Source: Chloroflexota bacterium (GTDB lineage Bacteria > Chloroflexota > Anaerolineae > UBA4142). Taken from it: DNA of 41,502 nt. The position numbers were made by a program, and so were the translations under genes. The stretch lies in NCBI GenBank assembly GCA_016200825.1, contig JACQEA010000335.1, positions 1 to 41,502 of the forward strand. The letters run 5' to 3'. Position 1 is the stretch's first letter; every line of letters begins with the position of its first letter. Of this stretch, positions 24,934-33,738 are shown piece after piece. The notes below the pieces were generated by a model. It was not told the origin of the DNA. It did no database searches and saw only the letters and a program-made list of their open reading frames with translations.

Positions 24934-26006
24934 TGCAGGAATTTGCAAATACAAACGTGCTCGTTACTGGCGGCGCGGGCTTTGTCGGCAGTAATCTAGT
25001 CCACCGATTGCTAACCGCAAATACGCACACCATTCATATCGTTGACAATTTGCTTTCAGCCGAACGCGTCAACATTCCGTCCGATCCGCGCATCCGTTTC
25101 ACAGAGGGCTCCATTGCCGATGATCGCGTCCTGGAAAAACTTTACGACGAGTACGATTTTATTTTTCACCTTAGCACCTATCATGGCAATCAAAGTTCGA
25201 TTCATAACCCGCTCGCGGATCACGATAACAATTTGCTGACCACGCTCAAACTGCTTGAACGCGTCAAACATTTCCAGCGTTTGAAAAAATGGGTTTATGC
25301 CGGCGCCGGATGCGCGGTGGCGGAAAAAACTTTTGATCAAGCGTATGCCACCTCCGAAGACGCGCCTGTATCGTTGCACATGGACAGCCCCTACTCGATC
25401 TCAAAAATCGTCGGCGAATATTACGCGGTCTATTATCACGCGCGCTACAATGTGCCAACCGTGCGCGCGCGTTTTCAAAACGTCTATGGTCCCGGCGAGA
25501 TTTTGGGCGCGGGGCAATGGCGCGGCACACCCGCCACAGTTTGGCGGAATGTTATTCCAACGTTCATCTACAAATCCCTAAGGCGTGCAGCGTTGCCGGT
25601 TGAAGGCGGAGGCGAGGCAACTCGCGATTTTATTTTCGTTCAAGATATTGTCTCGGGCTTGATCTTGTGCGCGCTCCAAGGCACCGCAGGGGATGTTTAT
25701 AATCTGGCGAGTGGTGTGGAAACGAGCATCCTGAATTTAGCGCAGTTGATCAACGAAATGACCGGCAATTCAACGCCATTGAAAATTTTACCGGCGCGCG
25801 GGTGGGATCATTCCGGCAAGCGCTATGGTAGTCCGGTGAAATCCAAACGTGAGATTGGCTTTGAAGCAAAAACAAATTTGCGCGCAGGATTGCTGAAGAC
25901 GATCGAATGGACGCGTGAGCATATGGAGATGATCGAAACCTGCATTCAAAGGCACTCGCTGCTGATGAGAGAAAATGAAAGAGCGCATCAAAACACTTTT
26001 GCTTGA
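24933..26006 (+). CDS. NAD-dependent epimerase/dehydratase (extended SDR)
   Basis: The 357-aa SDR has VTGGAGFVGSNLVHRL, HLSTYHGNQSS, the catalytic SPYSISK, RFQNVYGPGE and RDFIFVQDIV. The start ATG at 24933 shares its first base with the TAA of the preceding SDR. The 3' end overlaps the next gene, a CgeB-like glycosyltransferase, by 32 nt, the longest overlap in the operon. A long insertion around GAGQWRGTPATVWRN (about residues 190-205) sets it apart from GalE-type enzymes. Substrate is unknown; pairing with the previous SDR is the main clue. Confidence 0.83.
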   Translation: MQEFANTNVLVTGGAGFVGSNLVHRLLTANTHTIHIVDNLLSAERVNIPSDPRIRFTEGSIADDRVLEKLYDEYDFIFHLSTYHGNQSSIHNPLADHDNNLLTTLKLLERVKHFQRLKKWVYAGAGCAVAEKTFDQAYATSEDAPVSLHMDSPYSISKIVGEYYAVYYHARYNVPTVRARFQNVYGPGEILGAGQWRGTPATVWRNVIPTFIYKSLRRAALPVEGGGEATRDFIFVQDIVSGLILCALQGTAGDVYNLASGVETSILNLAQLINEMTGNSTPLKILPARGWDHSGKRYGSPVKSKREIGFEAKTNLRAGLLKTIEWTREHMEMIETCIQRHSLLMRENERAHQNTFA

Positions 26007-27153
26007 TGCGAATGGCGCCAAACCGCACGCTATTTTTGTCAATACAGTTTTACGCGGTGTGCTCGGAGTTCGAAATTATCTTGACGCATCTTCGCCCTTG
26101 AATCGATTACCATTCGCGGGGCGAGTATTGGGAAAATGGTATGACAGCGCTTCATATATGCTTGATTGGCGCGAGGCGTTTGATCAATCTCCCGCGCTCG
26201 AGGTTGAAAACTGCAACATTAGCAATTTGTTTGAATATGCACGATTCCGCCGCGCTGTCGCTGAATATCCCCTGATTATTATTTTACACTCGGCGGCGGG
26301 TGACGATCTTTCGCTATTGCTTAGAACCGTCAAGTGGTTTCAGCGCCGACGCGGAAAACTAGTTGTCTTTTTGGGCAACGAGTATGATCTGATGTCGGAG
26401 AAAAGCGCCTTCTTGAAAGCCGTGAGTGCCGACTTTGTTTGCACTCAACTGCCAATCGAATCGGCCCGCTGGTTATATGGTGAACTGACCGATACGCGTA
26501 TTCTAGAAATGCCGCATGCGCTCAATCCACGCGTGTATTTTCCTACTTCTTCGAGAACCCGTTCGATTGATATCGGCTTTGTTGGCGACCTTTATCCTCA
26601 CTTTATCGGAGACGTTGAACGTACTAACTTGATTTATTATTTTCAAACTCACGCACCCAATTGGAATTTGTCTATAGACATTCGCTTTCAACGGATGTCG
26701 CGTTTAAAGTGGGCTGAATTTCTAAGACACTCCGCCGGAACAATTGGAGGAGAGTCCGGCACCTATTATTTGGATCGGCGCGGGGAGATTGTTAATCGAG
26801 CCAAAGCATTCACAAAAAAAAATCCGCACGCAACATTTGAACAACTCTGGGCGAATTGTTTTCACGATTTGCCTCCGTTCGTTTCCGGTCGCGCTGTTTC
26901 GTCTCGCCACTTTGAGCCGATTGGAACTAAAACTTGCCAGATTCTGCTCGAAGGGAATTACAACCATATCCTTCAACCCGAAGAGCATTATATCGCGGTA
27001 AAAAAAGATCTCTCCAATATTGACGAAGCCGTGCGCCGGTTCAAAGACAAAACTTATCGCGATGCGATTGTGGAGCGGACCTATGAATATGCAATGGATC
27101 AACATACATATGCGCATCGCGTCAATGCGCTAATCAACGCGGTGGTGGGTTAA
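25975..27153 (+). CDS. CgeB-like glycosyltransferase paralog C (divergent)
   Basis: The 392-aa protein is the most divergent of the three paralogs. It keeps IGGESG, VSSRHFEPIG, LLEGNYNHIL, HYIAVKKDLSN (His338) and a helical FTKKNPHATFEQLW segment. In place of IGYRGR it has IGFVGDLYPH, and the FQDEY motif is GNEYDL. The ATG at 25975 has GATGAGAG upstream and overlaps the end of the previous SDR by 32 nt. The N-terminal part resembles the other two only loosely. As with B, an asparagine synthase homolog follows, after 71 nt. Glycosyltransferase by C-terminal motif; substrate unknown. Confidence 0.6.
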   Translation: MKERIKTLLLDANGAKPHAIFVNTVLRGVLGVRNYLDASSPLNRLPFAGRVLGKWYDSASYMLDWREAFDQSPALEVENCNISNLFEYARFRRAVAEYPLIIILHSAAGDDLSLLLRTVKWFQRRRGKLVVFLGNEYDLMSEKSAFLKAVSADFVCTQLPIESARWLYGELTDTRILEMPHALNPRVYFPTSSRTRSIDIGFVGDLYPHFIGDVERTNLIYYFQTHAPNWNLSIDIRFQRMSRLKWAEFLRHSAGTIGGESGTYYLDRRGEIVNRAKAFTKKNPHATFEQLWANCFHDLPPFVSGRAVSSRHFEPIGTKTCQILLEGNYNHILQPEEHYIAVKKDLSNIDEAVRRFKDKTYRDAIVERTYEYAMDQHTYAHRVNALINAVVG

Positions 27154-27224
27154 TCCCCCGGCTCTCTCATGCTAAACAAAGATAAATTTTGAGCAATTTT
27201 ATTCTGCATTGATTGGAAATTGAG

Positions 27225-29189
27225 ATGTGCGGCATCACAGGTTTCTGGCAATCATCGGGCGAAGAGCAAGCATTACTATGCGCGCGCGTGACGCGCATGG
27301 CGGATTGCATCGCGCATCGCGGTCCCGATGATTCGGGTGTGTGGGTGGATGCTGCCGCCGGTTTGGCGTTGGGTTTTCGGCGGCTCGCCATTCTCGATCT
27401 CACTCCGACCGGACATCAACCGATGCTTTCCGCCGACGGACGTTGCGCGATTATTTTTAACGGCGAAATTTATAATGAACGCGAATTGCGCGCGGAGGCG
27501 GAAGCGCGCGGCGTCCGTTTTCGCGGCCGTTCCGACACCGAAGTGATTGTGGAAAACGCGGCGCGCGGCGGCGCGGAAAAAATTATTCCGCAATTGTGGG
27601 GAATGTTCGCGCTCGCAATTTGGGATCGCGAAAAAAGAGAATTGACGCTCGCGCGCGATCGTCTTGGCAAAAAGCCGCTCTATTACGCGCAATTCGGCGG
27701 AACATTTTTGTTTGGGTCTGAACTCAAAGCGTTGCGTCAGCATCCAGATTTCAAAGCCGAAATCAATCGCGCGGCTCTGGTTTTGTATTTGCGACATGGA
27801 TATGTGCCGGCGCCTCTTTCAATTTATTCCGGAGTTTACAAATTGCCGGCGGGGCATCTTCTCACCGTCCGCGCCGATCATTCGTATCACACGCGTCCGT
27901 ATTGGGACGCCGCGCAAGTAATTGAAAAGAGTGCAAACAACCGGCTGCAACTCGATGATGCGGGCGCGATCGAACAACTGGATTCGCTTCTGCGCGATTC
28001 GGTTGCGCGGCGAATGGTTGCCGATGTTCCATTGGGCGCATTTTTATCCGGCGGTATTGATTCTTCGACTGTTGTCGCGTTGATGCAGGCACAAAGCAAT
28101 CGTCCGGTAAAATCGTTCAGTATTGGTTTTCATATTCCTTCTTACAACGAAGCCACATTTGCCAAGCAGGTGGCTTTGCATCTCGGCACTGATCACACTG
28201 AGTTGTACGTCACCGCTGAAGAAGCGCAAGCCGTTATTCCGCGATTGCCTGATTTGTATGACGAACCGTTTTCGGATTCCTCGCAGATTCCAACCTTCTT
28301 GATCTCACAACTCGCGCGAAAACATGTAACGGTCGCGCTTTCCGGGGATGGCGGAGATGAATTGTTTGCCGGATATAATCGTTACAATCTCGCGATGGAT
28401 GTTTGGAATCGGATGAGATTTATTCCTTCCGCGCTTCGCCGATTGGCGGGTCGCGGAATCCGGTATCTCAATCCTGAACAATGGAACGCGATTTATCATC
28501 GCATGGAATGGATTATCCCATCAAAACTAAGGATGAATCTTGCGGGCGAAAAAATTTTCAAATTCGCTAACTTTGCCGACATTACCGACCCAGAGTTGCT
28601 TTATCTGAATCTCATTTCAATATGGAAGACTGAAGATGCCAAGAACTTGGTCTGCGACGCGTCTGAAAAATTCCGCGAGCCATTCAAATTTCCGCGCGGC
28701 TTGCTGGGCTTTCTCGAGCAAATGATGTTTTTGGATCTAGTTACTTATTTGCCGGACGATATTCTCGCGAAAGTAGATCGCGCCAGTATGGGCGTTAGTC
28801 TCGAAGTGCGCGCGCCTTTTCTCGATCATCGCGTCGTGGAATGGGTGTGGAGACTGCCGAATCGGTTTAAGCAAAGAGATGGACAATCGAAATGGTTATT
28901 GCGGCAAGTGTTGTCCAAATATGTTCCAACGGAATTAAGCGAGCGACCCAAAATGGGATTTGGAGTTCCGATTGATGTTTGGCTCCGAGGTCCGCTAAAA
29001 GACTGGGCAGAAAATTTATTGAGTGAAGAAAAACTGAGAGACGCCGGTCTCTTCCGTCCAGAGCCAATCCGTAAAGTGTGGGCAAGTCATTTGAAAGGCA
29101 ATACCAACGAGCAATACAAATTGTGGGCAATCTTGATGTTCCAAGCGTGGAACGAGCGCTGGATGAAAGCTGAAAAAATAGTACGATGA
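27225..29189 (+). CDS. asnB: asparagine synthase (glutamine-hydrolysing) homolog 3
   Basis: The 654-aa protein starts MCGITG (Cys2), with HRGPDDSG and FNGEIYNE in the glutaminase domain. The synthetase domain has the PP-loop SGGIDSS from Ser275, SGDGGDELFAGYNRY, and VDRASMGVSLEVRAPFLDHRVVEW. The start is set at the ATG at 27225 by the N-terminal cysteine; the in-frame TTG at 27213 would add four residues and block it. It is followed, with an ATGA overlap, by a methyltransferase, the same AsnB-methyltransferase order as at 8177-10873. It is the closest of the three to ordinary AsnB proteins and could still be an asparagine synthetase; the cluster location argues for glycan amidation. Confidence 0.88.
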   Translation: MCGITGFWQSSGEEQALLCARVTRMADCIAHRGPDDSGVWVDAAAGLALGFRRLAILDLTPTGHQPMLSADGRCAIIFNGEIYNERELRAEAEARGVRFRGRSDTEVIVENAARGGAEKIIPQLWGMFALAIWDREKRELTLARDRLGKKPLYYAQFGGTFLFGSELKALRQHPDFKAEINRAALVLYLRHGYVPAPLSIYSGVYKLPAGHLLTVRADHSYHTRPYWDAAQVIEKSANNRLQLDDAGAIEQLDSLLRDSVARRMVADVPLGAFLSGGIDSSTVVALMQAQSNRPVKSFSIGFHIPSYNEATFAKQVALHLGTDHTELYVTAEEAQAVIPRLPDLYDEPFSDSSQIPTFLISQLARKHVTVALSGDGGDELFAGYNRYNLAMDVWNRMRFIPSALRRLAGRGIRYLNPEQWNAIYHRMEWIIPSKLRMNLAGEKIFKFANFADITDPELLYLNLISIWKTEDAKNLVCDASEKFREPFKFPRGLLGFLEQMMFLDLVTYLPDDILAKVDRASMGVSLEVRAPFLDHRVVEWVWRLPNRFKQRDGQSKWLLRQVLSKYVPTELSERPKMGFGVPIDVWLRGPLKDWAENLLSEEKLRDAGLFRPEPIRKVWASHLKGNTNEQYKLWAILMFQAWNERWMKAEKIVR

Positions 29190-30028
29190 ATGAAATGCCT
29201 AACGTAGATGTTCAAACCATCCGCGGATTCGGCGACGAATGGACGCGCTATGATCAGTCGGAGCTTTCTGATGCGGAACGCGCGGACATTTTTCAGCAGT
29301 ACTTTTCTATTTTTCCATGGGAATTCTTGCCGGAGAATGCAACAGGTTTCGATCTCGGTTGTGGGAGTGGTCGCTGGGCAAAAAGTGTCGCGCCGCGCGT
29401 GGGTAAACTGCATTGCATTGATCCCAGCGAAAAAGCAATGCGCGTGGCGCAACGCAATTTGCGCGCAGTTCCAAATTGCGAATTTCATCTCGCCAGCGTA
29501 GATCAAATTCCTCTCTCAGACCATTCAATGGATTTCGGTTATGCGCTCGGCGTGCTTCATCACGTGCCCGATACTCGCGCGGGCATCCGCGCATGCGCGA
29601 TGAAACTCAAACCCGGCGCACCGCTGTTGCTTTATCTCTACTATGCGTTCGACAGTCGCCCACTTTGGTTTCGTGCGATCTGGAAGCTGTCCGATTTATT
29701 CCGCCGCATAATTTCACAACTCCCGTTTTTTCTAAAGTCCAGCATTAGTTGGTTAATTGCGGCGACAATTTATTTTCCGCTTGCGCGCGTGGCACGCGGA
29801 TTGGAAAAGATCGGCTGGAATGTTGAGCCCATTCCACTCTCGCAATATCGTCGGCGCAGTTTTTACATCATGCGCACTGATGCGCTAGATCGGTTTGGGA
29901 CTAGACTTGAAAAACGATTTACGCAAAAAGAAATCCGGGAGATGATGGAGCAAAGTGGCTTGGAGCGCATCACATTCTCACCGCATGTTCCGTATTGGTG
30001 CGCATTAGGGTACAAAAAGCAAACTTGA
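29186..30028 (+). CDS. class I SAM-dependent methyltransferase
   Basis: The 280-aa protein has motif I FDLGCGSGRWA (from residue 55), CIDPS, and VDQIPLSDHSMDFGYALGVLHHVPD, the usual core of class I methyltransferases of the UbiE/UbiG type. The stretch from about 150 to 200 is rich in hydrophobic and basic residues (LWFRAIWKLSDLF) and may bind a membrane or a lipid-linked substrate. It is translationally coupled to the AsnB homolog upstream (ATGA). Methylation of a sugar or of a lipid-linked intermediate is likely; I cannot name the acceptor. Confidence 0.78.
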   Translation: MNEMPNVDVQTIRGFGDEWTRYDQSELSDAERADIFQQYFSIFPWEFLPENATGFDLGCGSGRWAKSVAPRVGKLHCIDPSEKAMRVAQRNLRAVPNCEFHLASVDQIPLSDHSMDFGYALGVLHHVPDTRAGIRACAMKLKPGAPLLLYLYYAFDSRPLWFRAIWKLSDLFRRIISQLPFFLKSSISWLIAATIYFPLARVARGLEKIGWNVEPIPLSQYRRRSFYIMRTDALDRFGTRLEKRFTQKEIREMMEQSGLERITFSPHVPYWCALGYKKQT

Positions 30029-30091
30029 GTTGGTCCGCCAAAAGATTACGTTGGGATTTATAAGTAGCGAAGAGAGAATCAAGGATTTGAA

Positions 30092-30108
30092 TTTGATCGA
30101 ATATCAAA
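30092..30108. repeat. inverted repeat ahead of the bacillosamine module
   Basis: TTTGAT (30092-30097) and ATCAAA (30103-30108) form a perfect 6-bp inverted repeat with a 5-nt centre, in the 98-nt gap before the GT4 gene. The arm spacing matches that of the operator candidate at 240-260, but the sequence is different. No good promoter was seen beside it. It may be a weak regulatory site or chance. Confidence 0.25.
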
Positions 30109-30126
30109 GGTTGGAAACATTTAGGT

Positions 30127-31338
30127 ATGATAGACGAAATTCGCGTTGCACATATCACTGCGACTGATTTGTCCTTGCACTATCTCTTACTAAATCAACT
30201 ACGATTTCTCCAAAAAAAAGGATACATCGTTACCGGAATTTCTTCGCCCGGCGCGGAGACCAAGTACCTCAATCAGACTAGCATTCGTTTTCTTCCCATC
30301 CAAATTACGCGCCATCCGTTTACCCCCATTCATGATCTCCGCGCTCTGTGGCAACTATATCAAACATTCCGCCGCGAGCGCTTTACAATTGTCCACACCC
30401 ATACGCCCAAACCGGGCTTGTTGGGACAACTCGCCGCAAAGGTTGCCGGCGTGCCGGTTATCGTCAATACACTGCACGGATTTTATTTTCACGAACGGAT
30501 GACTCCGCTCTTGAGGCGATTTTACATCGCGATTGAAAAAATCGCGGCTGCATGTTCTGATGTGATCCTCTCGCAAAATTCCGAAGATGTCGAGACCGCA
30601 ATTCAGGAAGGTATTTGTCAGCGCGAGAAAATTAAATTTCTTGGCAATGGCATTGACTTGGACCGCTTCGATCCCGGTCGGATGGAGAGAGAAAAAGTAA
30701 ATCGAACCCGCGCGGACCTTGGCATCGCGAAGAACGCGCGGGTCGTTGGCTTTGTCGGACGGTTAGTGCGTGAAAAAGGTCTGCTTGAACTTTTCGCGGC
30801 GATGCGCTTGGTTAGTGAACGTGTGCCGAATGTAATCTTGTTGGTTGTTGGGCCGGTAGATTCTGAAAAGCGCGACGCGCTTTCATCGGAGACCGCGCGT
30901 GAATATGGGATTGAAGCCAATTGCCGTTTTACCGGCCTTCGTCAAGATATGCCGGAACTATATTCTCTAATGGACGTTTTTGTCCTGCCTTCGCATCGCG
31001 AAGGTTTTCCGCGCGCGCCGATGGAAGCATCAGCAATGGGCGTGCCGTCAATCGTTACGGATATTCGCGGATGTCGCCAAGTTGTCGAACAGGGACAGAA
31101 TGGACTGCTAGTACCGCTCGGCGACGTGAACGCGCTTGCGGACGCAATCACCACGCTTCTCAATGATTCTGAAATCGCGCGCAAAATGAGCCAAGCCGCG
31201 CGCCGCATCGCGCAAGAACGTTTCGACGAACGATTTGTGTTTGAGCGCGTTCAGGAAGAATACGCGCACCTCTTGCGAAACAAACACATTCCGATTCCTC
31301 TTCCCCAAACTTCCGTGAATCGAACAAACTCGCTATAA
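30127..31338 (+). CDS. GT4-family glycosyltransferase (PglA-like position)
   Basis: The 403-aa GT-B enzyme of family 4 has a glycine-poor N-terminus (VAHITATDLSLHYLLLNQL), VHTHTPKPGLLGQLAA, VGRLVREKGL, and the EX7E motif with Glu292 and Glu300 (EGFPRAPME). The domain order is normal and the length typical. It directly precedes PglC, PglD, PglE and PglF homologs, so it probably adds the first sugar to undecaprenyl-diphosphate-bacillosamine, as PglA does in Campylobacter (inference from context). A 98-nt gap separates it from the upstream genes, but no convincing promoter was found there. Confidence 0.85.
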   Translation: MIDEIRVAHITATDLSLHYLLLNQLRFLQKKGYIVTGISSPGAETKYLNQTSIRFLPIQITRHPFTPIHDLRALWQLYQTFRRERFTIVHTHTPKPGLLGQLAAKVAGVPVIVNTLHGFYFHERMTPLLRRFYIAIEKIAAACSDVILSQNSEDVETAIQEGICQREKIKFLGNGIDLDRFDPGRMEREKVNRTRADLGIAKNARVVGFVGRLVREKGLLELFAAMRLVSERVPNVILLVVGPVDSEKRDALSSETAREYGIEANCRFTGLRQDMPELYSLMDVFVLPSHREGFPRAPMEASAMGVPSIVTDIRGCRQVVEQGQNGLLVPLGDVNALADAITTLLNDSEIARKMSQAARRIAQERFDERFVFERVQEEYAHLLRNKHIPIPLPQTSVNRTNSL

Positions 31339-31339
31339 T
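31334..31339 (+). promoter_or_regulatory. TATAAT hexamer just before the PglC gene (weak promoter candidate)
   Basis: A perfect -10 hexamer, TATAAT, lies 10 nt before the GTG start of the PglC gene, inside the last codons of the GT4 gene. The matching -35 position (TTCCGT at 31311-31316, 17-nt spacer) is poor. A start of transcription here would leave a leader of about 3 nt, fitting the absence of a ribosome-binding site. Confidence 0.25.
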
Positions 31340-31348
31340 TGACTTGTC

Positions 31349-31960
31349 GTGGGCAAAACCATCCAACTTGGAATCAAGCGCGCATTCGATGTGGTTGTTT
31401 CTATCGCCGCGCTCGTTGTCCTTTCACCTCTCATCGCGCTGATTGCGATTGCGATCAAGCGCGATAGTCCCGGTTCAATTTTTTTCGTGCAAGAACGCGT
31501 CGGCAAAGATGGCAAACCATTCCGCGCGATAAAATTCCGGACGATGATTGTAAACGCGGAAAAAATTGGACTGGGGCTCGAAATCGCACACGACGACGCG
31601 CGCATTACGCGGGTCGGACATGTGTTGCGTCGCTGGACGCTCGATGAAATTCCACAACTCTTCAACGTTTTGCGTAACGAGATGAGTGTCATTGGTCCAC
31701 GTCCCACAGTGCAGAGTCAAGTTGAACGCTATACTCCTTGGCAACGCCGCCGACTCACGATGAAACCGGGCATGGCAGGTTGGGCGTGGATTCATGGGCG
31801 AAATAATTTGGCGTGGTCGCGGCGGATTGAGTTGGATGTCTGGTATGTAGAGCATTGGTCATTGTGGCTCGACGTGAAAATTTTTTTTATAGCAGTCCTA
31901 ATTTTATTTCGTCATGAAGGCGTGTACGGTACCGACGGCATCGCGCGGGATTTTGAATAA
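31349..31960 (+). CDS. pglC: undecaprenyl-phosphate sugar phosphotransferase, PglC type
   Basis: The 203-aa protein is a small monotopic phosphoglycosyl transferase. It has one N-terminal hydrophobic re-entrant helix (VVVSIAALVVLSPLIALIAI), then FFVQERVGKDGKPF and KFRTM, the catalytic Asp-Glu pair (TLDEIPQ, Asp99-Glu100), GPRP, and GRNNLAWSRRIELDVWYV. Length and the last motif match PglC, which moves di-N-acetylbacillosamine-1-phosphate from UDP to undecaprenyl phosphate and starts the glycan on the lipid carrier. It is followed by homologs of the three enzymes that make that sugar. GTG start at 31349; no ribosome-binding site is visible. A PGT for another UDP-sugar is the alternative. Confidence 0.9.
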   Translation: MGKTIQLGIKRAFDVVVSIAALVVLSPLIALIAIAIKRDSPGSIFFVQERVGKDGKPFRAIKFRTMIVNAEKIGLGLEIAHDDARITRVGHVLRRWTLDEIPQLFNVLRNEMSVIGPRPTVQSQVERYTPWQRRRLTMKPGMAGWAWIHGRNNLAWSRRIELDVWYVEHWSLWLDVKIFFIAVLILFRHEGVYGTDGIARDFE

Positions 31961-31964
31961 TTCG

Positions 31965-32588
31965 ATGAAAAAAATAGCATTGCTCGGCGCAGGCGGGCAC
32001 GCGCGTGTGGTGTGGGATACTTTGCATGCATGCGCGGACTGCTCCGTCGTTGCGGTATTGGACGAAGACCCAAAACGCTGGGGCGAAAAATTTTTCGATC
32101 TGGAAATTCGCGGACCACTCGATACGATTCGCGATACGAGCGCGGATGCAGTCGTTATTGGCATTGGAGATAATCGCGCGCGTCAGCGCGTATACGAGCA
32201 AGTGAAAATGCTAAAGATTCCGCTAGTCAATGCAATTCATCCGCGCGCGGTGATTGCAACGAACGTGGAATTGGGCGAAGGTATAGTCGCGTTTGCGAAT
32301 GTCGTTGTAAATATCGGCGCGCGGATTGGCGATAACGTTATTCTGAACACCGCTTGCACGATTGATCACGATTGCATTATCGGCGCGCACGCGCATATCG
32401 CGCCGGGCGCGCATCTTGCCGGCAGTATTCGAGTTGGTGCGGGCACGCTCGTGGGTATTGGCGCCGCGATTATTCCAAATCTCGTCGTAGGCGATTGGTC
32501 GATAATTGGTGCGGGCAGTGCGGTTGTTCGCGATGTTCCCGCCGGCGCAACGGTCGTAGGCGCGCCTGCCCGCGTGGTGGAGAAATAA
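31965..32588 (+). CDS. pglD: UDP-4-amino-sugar N-acetyltransferase, PglD/NeuD type
   Basis: The 207-aa protein has an N-terminal Rossmann-like domain (LLGAGGHARVV) followed by hexapeptide repeats of a left-handed beta-helix, with TIDHDCIIG (catalytic His135) and GAPARVV at the end. This matches PglD, which acetylates the 4-amino group of UDP-2-acetamido-4-amino-2,4,6-trideoxyglucose. The ATG at 31965 lies 4 nt after the PglC stop; an upstream start at 31914 would run into the PglC gene. It is next to the PglE-type aminotransferase that supplies its substrate. Other NeuD-type acetylations remain possible. Confidence 0.9.
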   Translation: MKKIALLGAGGHARVVWDTLHACADCSVVAVLDEDPKRWGEKFFDLEIRGPLDTIRDTSADAVVIGIGDNRARQRVYEQVKMLKIPLVNAIHPRAVIATNVELGEGIVAFANVVVNIGARIGDNVILNTACTIDHDCIIGAHAHIAPGAHLAGSIRVGAGTLVGIGAAIIPNLVVGDWSIIGAGSAVVRDVPAGATVVGAPARVVEK

Positions 32589-32589
32589 A

Positions 32590-33738
32590 TTGGCGCTAAA
32601 AATTTCAATGTCCGAACCGGATATTACGCAAGTTGAAATCGACGCAGTTAATCGCGTGTTGCAAACGCCCCACCTCAGTATCGGTCCGGTGATTGATGAA
32701 TTCGAACACGCGTGGGCGCGGTTTGTCGGCGCGCGTTACGCGGTCGGCGTGTCGAGCGGGACAGCCGGTTTGCATTGCGCGGTGATCGCGGCTGGAGTCG
32801 GTGCGGGTGACGAAGTGATCACGACGCCATTCAGTTTTGTCGCGTCGGCGAACGTGATGCTTTATCAAAATGCAACGCCGATCTTTGCCGATATTGATTC
32901 CCAAACGTTGAACATTGACCCGAATCAGGTCGAAGATAAAATTAAATCGCGATTACGCGCTGGCGCGCGCTTCAAAGCAATCATGCCGGTGCACGTGTTT
33001 CATCAGCCGTGCGACATGGACCCATTGATGGAAATTGCCGCGCGCTATGATTTGCTCGTCATCGAAGATGCCTGCGAGGCGATGGGCGCACAATACAACG
33101 GACGCGCAGTTGGTACTTTTGGCAAAGCGGCAGTCTTTGCTTTTTATCCTAACAAACAAATGACGACCGGCGAAGGCGGGATGATCGTGACGGACGATAC
33201 AGAATGGGCGCAGCTCTTTCGCAGTCTGCGTAATCAGGGGCGCGACGAAAATGGAACGTGGTTGCATCACATCCGACTCGGTTACAATTATCGTTTAGAC
33301 GAATTGAGCGCGGCATTGGGTCTGGCACAGTTGAGTCGCATTGACGAACTATTGGAAAAAAGGGAGCGCGTCGCGCAAATGTATAATGCGCGCCTGCGCG
33401 GAATGCCGGGCGTTCAGATTCCGTTCATTGCGCCACAGACGACGCGTAGCAGTTGGTTTGTGTACGTCGTCCGAATTGCATCCGAGATTGATCGCGACGC
33501 GGTTTTGCGCGAGCTCGCTGCGCGTGGAATTCCGGCGCGCCCGTACTTTACGCCGATTCATCTTCAACCATTTTATCGGACCCGCTTTGGTTTTCAAGAA
33601 GGCGATTTCCCGATCACCGAACAAGTTGCACGCACCACGCTGGCTTTGCCTTTTCATAGCAACCTGAATGCAGAAAAAATTGATTTCATTGGCGAGACGC
33701 TTTCCCAAATTCTCGATTCGCGACGGTCGTTGCAATGA
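32590..33738 (+). CDS. pglE: UDP-4-keto-sugar aminotransferase, PglE type
   Basis: The 382-aa DegT/DnrJ/EryC1/StrS enzyme has ISMSEPDITQVE at the start, SSGTAGLHCA in the phosphate site, VIEDACEAMG and the Schiff-base lysine in YPNKQMTTGEGG (Lys189). The start is a TTG at 32590 with GGAG about 7 nt before it. It stands between PglD and PglF homologs and probably aminates C4 of UDP-2-acetamido-2,6-dideoxy-hexos-4-ulose. It is one of three DegT proteins in the window. The next gene overlaps it by 4 nt. Confidence 0.9.
   Translation: MALKISMSEPDITQVEIDAVNRVLQTPHLSIGPVIDEFEHAWARFVGARYAVGVSSGTAGLHCAVIAAGVGAGDEVITTPFSFVASANVMLYQNATPIFADIDSQTLNIDPNQVEDKIKSRLRAGARFKAIMPVHVFHQPCDMDPLMEIAARYDLLVIEDACEAMGAQYNGRAVGTFGKAAVFAFYPNKQMTTGEGGMIVTDDTEWAQLFRSLRNQGRDENGTWLHHIRLGYNYRLDELSAALGLAQLSRIDELLEKRERVAQMYNARLRGMPGVQIPFIAPQTTRSSWFVYVVRIASEIDRDAVLRELAARGIPARPYFTPIHLQPFYRTRFGFQEGDFPITEQVARTTLALPFHSNLNAEKIDFIGETLSQILDSRRSLQ

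Noticed and set aside
27154..27224. Promoter before the third AsnB homolog
   Set aside because: No pair of -35 and -10 boxes at acceptable spacing was found; the gap is AT-rich only.
31334..31339. Internal promoter for the bacillosamine genes at TATAAT before PglC
   Set aside because: Kept only as a weak feature: the -35 position is poor and the hexamer is also explained by the last codons of the GT4 gene.
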